Shown here one piece after another: positions 57,927-64,000 of a DNA stretch of 64,000 nt (position 1 is the stretch's first letter; each line of letters opens with the position of its first letter). The stretch lies in contig NZ_BMZP01000008.1 of NCBI RefSeq assembly GCF_014652855.1, forward strand, positions 158,936-222,935, in the 5' to 3' direction. The notes below the pieces were generated by a model. That model did no database searches. It saw only the letters and a program-made list of their open reading frames with translations, and was not told the origin of the DNA. The DNA is from Novosphingobium pokkalii. GTDB taxonomy: Bacteria; Pseudomonadota; Alphaproteobacteria; Sphingomonadales; Sphingomonadaceae. Position numbers and translations under genes: made by a program.

Positions 57927-58910
57927 ATGAGAGTTCTGACCGGGATTTCCGGCGCCATGTGCGCTGCGCTGGTCAAGCGGCGTGGACGGGGGCAGCAGGC
58001 CATGCTCTGCGCCGCTCTCGTGGTCTTGCCTTCGCTGCTGCGCCTGCTCATCGAGCCGGAACCCGGCACGATGCCATTCCTGTCATTCTGGCCTACCGTT
58101 CTGCTGGGAACCCTGTTGCTCGATACCGGTTTTGCCGTGCTGGCGCTGTTCGGTTCGCTGGCGGTGGCTTTTGCGCTTTTTGCCCGGCCGGTCATCGGCA
58201 TCGTCTGGGACGGACGCTCGGTCGTGTCGCTGGTCCTGGGCATAGCCTGCGTGGGCCTGGTGATGACCACCGCGATGGTTGCCCGCGCCACCGTGCGAGA
58301 GCTCGATGCGCGGACACGCCAGCAGGAATCGTTCAACCGTGAGTTGCGCCACCGTTCGCGCAACCTGCTGGCCGTCATCCAGGCGCTCTCGGCGCGCGGG
58401 CCCCGCGCCGAAAACCCGATCGATTTCTTCCGAGAATTCTCCGATCGCCTGGAAAGCCTGGCCAAGGCCAGCGACCTCTTGCGCATCGGCACCGAGGCCG
58501 AAGGCCACCTGCCCGAACTGATCGAACGGACCATCGCACCCTTTGCGCAAGGGTCGCGCATCCGGTTGAGCGGCCCTGCCTGCCTCGTGCCCGATCAAAG
58601 CTGCATTCCCCTGATCATGGCTGTCCACGAATTGGGCACCAACGCGGTCAAGCATGGCGCGCTGTCCGATCCGGCCGGCTGGGTGGACTTGCGCTGGTTC
58701 CTCGCCCCCGACGGCGACCGGCTCTATCTGCTGTGGAAGGAATTGGGTGGCCCGCTGGTCACGCCCCCGGTGCACCAGGGCACCGGTTCGCACCTGCTGC
58801 GCGCCCAGCCCGGTCTGGAAGCGGTAGACCTCATGTTCGATCCCAAGGGTGTCTGGTGCGAAATGCTGATCGTTGGCGCCCGCGCCGGCACCCCGGCCGA
58901 AATGGCGTAA
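57927..58910 (+). CDS. HWE-family sensor histidine kinase
   Basis: 327 residues. The N-terminal membrane region has about three to four helices (about 25-120) and no PAS domain. Phospho-accepting H142 in ELRHRSRNLLAVIQAL, the N-box HELGTNAVKHGALS and the WKE motif (LLWKELGG) define the HWE/HisKA_2 family. These kinases act in light or general stress signalling, often toward PhyR-type regulators elsewhere in the genome. No partner regulator is adjacent. An AT-rich 132-bp upstream region holds the likely promoter. Confidence 0.88.
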   Translation: MRVLTGISGAMCAALVKRRGRGQQAMLCAALVVLPSLLRLLIEPEPGTMPFLSFWPTVLLGTLLLDTGFAVLALFGSLAVAFALFARPVIGIVWDGRSVVSLVLGIACVGLVMTTAMVARATVRELDARTRQQESFNRELRHRSRNLLAVIQALSARGPRAENPIDFFREFSDRLESLAKASDLLRIGTEAEGHLPELIERTIAPFAQGSRIRLSGPACLVPDQSCIPLIMAVHELGTNAVKHGALSDPAGWVDLRWFLAPDGDRLYLLWKELGGPLVTPPVHQGTGSHLLRAQPGLEAVDLMFDPKGVWCEMLIVGARAGTPAEMA

Positions 58911-59081
58911 TCGCGCAGCCCTCTGCCAGCGCCACAATCCCATAACGTAACGCCAGCCCGGCTTTCCCGGGGCCGTAAACGCGCGCGCTAAAGTTCCGCG
59001 ACGGAGGTTTCTGCGGATTACCCGTCGGCGCGCCGGTGCCATGCCCATTGGCTATCGGCGATCGTATGGGGAATTTTCGAC

Positions 59082-60827
59082 GTGGATCGGCAAATGCTGC
59101 GCCTGTTCCTGCGCAGGTATCGCGGAAATCTGGGATTGGTCGCTGGGGCCAGCCTGCTGCTCAACGTCCTGGTCTTTGCCGGATCGGGCTACATGATGCT
59201 GGTCTACGATTCGGTGCTGCCCAGCAGAAGCATCCCCACGCTGGTGGGGCTCTTCGTGATGCTGGTCATGATCTACGTGTTTCAAGCGATTTTCGAGGCA
59301 ATTCGTGCCGAAGCGCTGCTGGGCGTGGCCAACGGCGTGCACGACGACCTGTTCGGCGCGGTGCACTATGCCACCGTTTCGCGCCCGCTGCGTGCGGGGG
59401 CGGACAAGGGGGACGGCCTCCAGTTCGCGCGCGATCTCGATTCGATTCACACGTTCCTGGCCGGCGCTGGACCGGTCGCGCTGATCGACCTGCCCTGGGT
59501 CGCGATGTTCCTGATCGTGCTGGCCGCGCTGCACTGGTGGCTGGGCATCACCGCGCTGGCCGGGGTGCTGGTCATGGCCGTCCTTGCGCTGTTGTCCAAC
59601 CGCCGCACGCAAAGCGCCTCGCGCGAACTGGCGATGATCACCGGGCAGCGCAGCGCGGCAACGCTTTCGGAAATCCGCTTTGCCGAATCCGCCTTTGCCA
59701 TGGGCATGCAGGATCGCCTGGTGGCGCGCACCTCAGGATGGGAGGGACAGTTCATCGCCGCGCAGTCGGCGCTCGCGCGCACAGTCTCGCGCCTCGGCGG
59801 GGCCAGCCGCACGTTCCGCATGCTGCTGCAATCGATCATCCTCACCGTCGGCGCCTTGCTGGTGATCGACGACAAGGCCAGTGGCGGGGTGATCTTGGCC
59901 TCCTCCGTCCTGTCTGGCCGCGCACTGGCACCGGTCGATTCAGCCATTGCCAACTGGAAGGGTCTGGTTGCCGCGCGCAGCGGCTGGGGTCGCATTGTCC
60001 AGGCCATCGCCACGTTCCGCCGCCCGCCCCAACGGCATGTGACCCTCGATCGGCCGCGCGGCGAACTGGCGCTGCGCGATCTGTGGGTGGCGCCACCGGG
60101 CACGCAGCGCTTCACCGTGCAGGGCGTGTCGCTGGCGCTCCAACCTGGGCAGGCGCTGGCCGTGATCGGCCCGAGCGCCGCCGGCAAGACGTCGCTGGTG
60201 CGCGGCATTCTCGGCATCTGGCAGCCGCAGCGCGGCGAAGTGCGCCTCGATGGCGCCACGCTCGACCAGTGGGATCCCGAAGCATTGGGCAGCGCCTTCG
60301 GCTATGTGCCGCAGACGGTGGACCTGATCGACGGCACCGTGGGCCAGAACATTGCCCGGTTCGATCCGGCGGCCACGTCTGACGCGGTGATTGCCGCCGC
60401 CCGCGCCGCCAGCCTGCATGATGCCATCCTCGCCCTGCCCGATGGTTATGACACCATGGTCTCGGCCGGCGGCAGCGAGTTGTCCGCAGGCCAGCGCCAG
60501 CGTGTCGGCCTGGCCCGCGCGCTTTATGGCAATCCGCATCTGCTGGTGCTGGACGAAGCCAATTCCAATCTCGACGCGGTGGGAGACGCCGCGCTCAACC
60601 GCGCAGTCACCGAAATGCGCCAGCGCGGCGGGATCGTCATCATGATCACCCATCGCCCCGCCACGCTTGCCCCGATCACGCACGTCGCGGTGATGCAGAA
60701 CGGGCGGCTGGTCGATTTCGGGGAGCGCGACATCGTCATGCAACGCACGCTCCAGCCTGGCGAGACGGTCACGACAAGCGGCAGCGCCCCGGCGGCAGGC
60801 CGACTGGCGCAGGAGGCGGCACGATGA
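59082..60827 (+). CDS. Type I secretion ABC exporter (PrtD/LapB-like ATPase-permease)
   Basis: 581 residues from a GTG at 59082 (a Met codon lies at 59094). Six-TM membrane domain (about 20-300), then an ATPase: Walker A GPSAAGKTS (K369), signature LSAGQRQRVGLARAL, Walker B LLVLDEANSNLD and the H-loop TH. Short without a C39 peptidase domain, as in PrtD-type exporters. It energises export of a C-terminally signalled protein directly to the outside. It overlaps the HlyD gene. Confidence 0.93.
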   Translation: MDRQMLRLFLRRYRGNLGLVAGASLLLNVLVFAGSGYMMLVYDSVLPSRSIPTLVGLFVMLVMIYVFQAIFEAIRAEALLGVANGVHDDLFGAVHYATVSRPLRAGADKGDGLQFARDLDSIHTFLAGAGPVALIDLPWVAMFLIVLAALHWWLGITALAGVLVMAVLALLSNRRTQSASRELAMITGQRSAATLSEIRFAESAFAMGMQDRLVARTSGWEGQFIAAQSALARTVSRLGGASRTFRMLLQSIILTVGALLVIDDKASGGVILASSVLSGRALAPVDSAIANWKGLVAARSGWGRIVQAIATFRRPPQRHVTLDRPRGELALRDLWVAPPGTQRFTVQGVSLALQPGQALAVIGPSAAGKTSLVRGILGIWQPQRGEVRLDGATLDQWDPEALGSAFGYVPQTVDLIDGTVGQNIARFDPAATSDAVIAAARAASLHDAILALPDGYDTMVSAGGSELSAGQRQRVGLARALYGNPHLLVLDEANSNLDAVGDAALNRAVTEMRQRGGIVIMITHRPATLAPITHVAVMQNGRLVDFGERDIVMQRTLQPGETVTTSGSAPAAGRLAQEAAR

Positions 60828-62176
60828 GCGCGCCCCTTGCCCCCGGTGCCGCGCAACAATTGCTGCCGGCCCTCTGGACCGACGCGCCGGAGGAAGCCAG
60901 GCCCCATGCCCCGCGTCTGCTGGTGCGGCTGGTGGCGGCATTGGCCGGGCTGATGATCCTGCTGTTTGCCCTGGCGGCGCTGGTGCCGATCGGCGGCGCC
61001 GTGATCGGCGGCGGCCAGGTGGGCGTGGAAACCCGCGTGAAGCGCATCGCCCATCCCACCGGCGGGGTGATTGCCGCCATTGCCGTGATCAACGGGCAGC
61101 ACGTGCGCCAGGGCGAACTGCTGATGCGCCTGGACGACCGCGTGACCGGCGCGGACGCGACCTATTCCAACCTCACCGTGGAACAGTTGCTGGCCCAGAA
61201 GGCCCGGCTTGAGGCGGAGCGGCTGGGCCTTGGCCAAGTGGTCTTTCCGCCGGAACTTGTCGGCTCGGCCAACCCCAGCGCGCGCAAGGCCATGGCCGAC
61301 GAACAGCACCTGTTCGCAATGCGCCAGACCGAGGAAGGCCAGTTGCGCGCACAGCTTTCCGCGCGCGTCGCGCAATACAACCAGCAGATCACCGGCCTTC
61401 AGGCGCAGATCGACGCCTTGCGCCAGCAGCGCCACCTGATCGAGCCCGAACGCCAGGGCGTGCGTGACTTGTGGGACAAGCAGCTCGTCACGATCAACCG
61501 CCTCAACCAGTTGGAGCGCACCGCCGTGGATATCGATGGCCAGGTGGCACAATTGCAGGCGCAGATCGCTCAGACCCGCGCCCGTATCACCGAAGCGCAG
61601 GAGCAATCGATCCAGACGGTGCAGACCCGCCGCGTTCAGGCCGGCACCGATCTTGCCCAGGTCAACACCGCGCTCAACCAGCAGCAGTTGCGCAAGGTCA
61701 GCGCCTCGGACCAGAAAGACCGCAGCGAGATCCGCGCGCCCTATTCCGGCACGATCGAGAAGATCGCTTTTGCCGCGATCGGCGATGTGGTGCGTCCGGC
61801 TGAACCGATCATGGAAATCGTGCCCGATCATGACGTGATGATCGTGGAAGCCTCGATCAGCCCGACCGACATCGACCAGGTGCGCGTGGGCCAGGCCGCG
61901 CGCGTGCGCTTCTCGGCCTTCAACCGCGCCGCCACCCCGGAAATCCCCGGCCGCGTGATCTATGTCGCCACCGACCGCACCGACAACCAGGAAACCCGCC
62001 AGGCCTATTACACGGTGCGCATCGCCGTGGATCAGGCCGCCGTGCAGCGTGAAGGCCTTGCCCTGCGCAGCGGCATGCCGGCCGAGACCTACATCGAAAC
62101 CGGCAACCGCTCGCTGCTGTCCTACGTCACCAAGCCGCTGCGCGACCAGTTCATGCGCGCCTTCCGCGACAACTGA
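60824..62176 (+). CDS. HlyD-family type I secretion periplasmic adaptor
   Basis: 450 residues starting at an ATG overlapping the ABC stop (ATGA). One TM helix (about 35-58), then GVETRVKRIAHPTGGVIAAI (lipoyl half), a long coiled coil (about 115-295), and the second lipoyl half IRAPYSGTIEKIAFAAIGDV followed by the PxDIDQVRVGQ beta domain. Trimeric or hexameric adaptor joining exporter to TolC. Confidence 0.93.
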   Translation: MSAPLAPGAAQQLLPALWTDAPEEARPHAPRLLVRLVAALAGLMILLFALAALVPIGGAVIGGGQVGVETRVKRIAHPTGGVIAAIAVINGQHVRQGELLMRLDDRVTGADATYSNLTVEQLLAQKARLEAERLGLGQVVFPPELVGSANPSARKAMADEQHLFAMRQTEEGQLRAQLSARVAQYNQQITGLQAQIDALRQQRHLIEPERQGVRDLWDKQLVTINRLNQLERTAVDIDGQVAQLQAQIAQTRARITEAQEQSIQTVQTRRVQAGTDLAQVNTALNQQQLRKVSASDQKDRSEIRAPYSGTIEKIAFAAIGDVVRPAEPIMEIVPDHDVMIVEASISPTDIDQVRVGQAARVRFSAFNRAATPEIPGRVIYVATDRTDNQETRQAYYTVRIAVDQAAVQREGLALRSGMPAETYIETGNRSLLSYVTKPLRDQFMRAFRDN

Positions 62177-62190
62177 GAGGGGTTTTCGCC

Positions 62191-63885
62191 ATGTCTCCTT
62201 CGCTCTCACGCGCTGCGCGTTCAATGTCCCTGCGTCATCGGCGTGTCGCGCTGGCCTGCTCCTTGACCTTGCTCGCCCTGTTTGGTTCGCCCGGCGCACG
62301 GGGGCAGGAAACTGCAACGGGCGATGCGGCCGATGCCGAGATGGCCGATGCCACGCCGCTGGACCGAGCCGCCGCCCTGCCCGCCGAAACGCCGGCCGAT
62401 ATCGTCGAAGGCACACTGGCCGGTCGGCCAATCACCACGCTGACCGACGCCTTGCGCTATGCCTACTGGACATCGCCTGTCCTGCTGGCCCAGCGCAGCT
62501 CGACGCAAAGCAGCGCGTGGGGCGTGGCCCAGGCCCGCGCCGCCTATGGTCCCAAGCTCGACTACGCCCTCACCTATGGCTGGACCAAGGACCGCTTCGA
62601 GATCGCCAAGGGCGTGTTCCTGCGCCGCAGCGGCTGGACTTCGACAGCCACCGCCGTGCTGACCCAGCCGCTGTTCACCTTCGGCCGCGCCTTCGCCAAC
62701 GAACGCGGCACGCGCGCCCAGGCGGCCTACCAGTTGGCCGTGCTGCGCTCCACCGAACAGCAGGCGCTGCTCGATGCAGTCGACGCCTTTGTCGGCCTGC
62801 GCCGCACGCGCGCCGCAGTGGCCATCGCGGCAGACAACCTGGCCGCGCTGACCCGCGAATTGACCGACAATCGCGCCCGTCTTGCCGCGCACGAGGTGAC
62901 CGCCACCGATATCCAGCAGGTGGAAACCCGCGTCGAGCTTGGCCGCGTGCAATTGCTCGCCGCGCAGCGCGACGCCGGGACGGCCGAAGCGGCCTTCGTT
63001 CGCATGATCGGCACCCGGCCGGGAGACCTCGCCCCGCCCCCCGCGCTGCAACTGCCGGTCGCCGATCTGGAAGAGGCCTATGCCTATGCCGAGGCGCACA
63101 ACCCGCTGATCCGCGCCGCGCAGGAACGCGAGCGCGCCTCGCGCGCCAGCGTCGAAGGCGCCAAGGCCGATCGCCGCCCGCGCCTGGACTTTCAGGGCAC
63201 GGCCGCCCTGCTCCCCTATTCCGCGGGCTTTTCCAACTACTCGGACACCTTGCGCCAGACGGAAATCAAGGGCGTCGTCACCTTGTCCGGCCCGCTGTTC
63301 GACAGCGGCGAGCGCGCCGCGCGCATCCACGCGGCCGAGGCGGCCAACGACGCCGACTGGCGGCTGATGGATGCCACCTTGCGCGAAAACCGCGCCACGC
63401 TCGCGGGTGCCTGGAACGACTGGCAGGCACAGACCACCGCGATCGACAACCTCGCCCGCGCCGTGGACTCCGCCCAGAAAGCCTATGACGGCGCCGTCTT
63501 GCAGGAGCGCGCAGGGATGTTCACCACGCTCGACGTGCTGCAACTGGCGCGCGAACTGCTCCAGGCGCGCAGTGCCTACAACGAAGGCATCGCCGGCGCC
63601 TATCTCGCCAAGGCACAAGTGCTCGCCGCGCTCGGCGCGCTGGATGCCGCGTGGCTGCTGCCCGACGCCCCCCGGCACGACGCGGCGCAGGACGCCTGGC
63701 GCGTGTCCGGCAAGGCCGACGTCCCGCTGATCAGCGCCAGCTTCCGGGCGCTGGATGGCCTGGTGGAAGGCTCCGGCCGCCCTCGCCCCTCACGCGATCC
63801 TGCTGCACAGACCCACGCAGGCCCGGCACAAATGGATGCAACGCCGAATGGCGTTATCAGCCCTGAACCGCTGCCAAATCCCTAG
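62191..63885 (+). CDS. TolC-family outer membrane channel of the type I secretion system
   Basis: 564 residues, longer than the usual ~450-500. Signal peptide (HRRVALACSLTLLALFGSPGARG, ending near residue 40), an acidic-Ala linker (about 41-85), then TolC repeats (AYWTSPVLLAQRSSTQSSAW, YGPKLDYALTYGWTKDRFE; second repeat RAAQERERASRASVEGAKAD, PRLDFQGTAAL), and a C-terminal Pro-rich extension of about 70 residues. GAGGGG lies 9 nt before the ATG and the gene is 14 bp after the adaptor gene, so the T1SS forms one operon. Confidence 0.9.
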   Translation: MSPSLSRAARSMSLRHRRVALACSLTLLALFGSPGARGQETATGDAADAEMADATPLDRAAALPAETPADIVEGTLAGRPITTLTDALRYAYWTSPVLLAQRSSTQSSAWGVAQARAAYGPKLDYALTYGWTKDRFEIAKGVFLRRSGWTSTATAVLTQPLFTFGRAFANERGTRAQAAYQLAVLRSTEQQALLDAVDAFVGLRRTRAAVAIAADNLAALTRELTDNRARLAAHEVTATDIQQVETRVELGRVQLLAAQRDAGTAEAAFVRMIGTRPGDLAPPPALQLPVADLEEAYAYAEAHNPLIRAAQERERASRASVEGAKADRRPRLDFQGTAALLPYSAGFSNYSDTLRQTEIKGVVTLSGPLFDSGERAARIHAAEAANDADWRLMDATLRENRATLAGAWNDWQAQTTAIDNLARAVDSAQKAYDGAVLQERAGMFTTLDVLQLARELLQARSAYNEGIAGAYLAKAQVLAALGALDAAWLLPDAPRHDAAQDAWRVSGKADVPLISASFRALDGLVEGSGRPRPSRDPAAQTHAGPAQMDATPNGVISPEPLPNP

Positions 63886-64000
63886 GCCGCGTGGTGCGTT
63901 GCAGGCGCACTGGTAACGGGAAATGGTGGTTGGTAGACCCTAGCACTACTTTGGCAGATTATGCATTGGCGGGTCGCTGGGGCGGCATCCGCAGTGCGGG

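Overview
This is a GC-rich alphaproteobacterial chromosome segment, most likely from a sphingomonad (Sphingomonadales, Novosphingobium-like). The evidence is an alphaproteobacterial DUF1476 (F1-ATPase zeta-type) gene beside bolA and grxD, a class III ligAB dioxygenase, Tat-exported OpgG with OpgH, tandem secreted S9 peptidases, the ribosomal gene order, and a palindromic intergenic repeat containing TTCGACAAGCTCAG that I recognise from sphingomonad genomes. The assignment is inferred from gene content only. I see no tRNA, rRNA, CRISPR array or insertion sequence.

Layout. 1-8.7 kb: the tail of an O-antigen-ligase-like protein, then a minus-strand cluster reading lipoprotein outer-membrane factor, membrane-fusion protein, opgG, opgH and a GGDEF/EAL c-di-GMP protein. 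8.9-15.5 kb: an atypical SDR lacking Tyr/Lys, an ABC-F ATPase, an AT-richer stand-alone trypsin-like protease, a classical SDR, a sterol desaturase-type hydroxylase and a small membrane protein. 15.6-21.4 kb: an envelope or exopolysaccharide cluster (flippase, GT4, GT2, a phosphoglycosyl transferase and two tiny single-TM proteins) around a 758-bp intergenic region with recurrent TGCAGCGCA-like motifs. 21.5-28.8 kb: a Nudix hydrolase, a candidate sigma-54-driven small RNA, grxD-bolA-DUF1476, two tandem prolyl oligopeptidases and an orphan RES-domain protein.

28.9-49.9 kb is the translation supercluster, all on the minus strand and transcribed from right to left: rpsL-rpsG-fusA-tuf, the S10 and spc genes, secY-adk, an inserted SRPBCC-domain gene, then rpsM-rpsK-rpoA-rplQ. 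It is punctuated by a hairpin after tuf, a strong terminator-like hairpin plus palindromic repeat plus candidate promoter between rpmD and rplO, a candidate promoter before rpsM and a terminator after rplQ. RpsL carries Arg at position 88 (E. coli K87), a substitution known for streptomycin resistance. RpsE has an unusual Arg/Gly-rich N-terminal extension.

50.4-58.9 kb carries TonB, a MarR-like regulator, a LuxR-type HTH protein with a C-terminal membrane anchor divergent from a NarL-type histidine kinase/response regulator pair, ligAB (protocatechuate 4,5-dioxygenase type), a small hypothetical gene and an HWE-family kinase. 59.1-63.9 kb is a complete type I secretion system (ABC exporter, HlyD adaptor, TolC) with no substrate gene in view.
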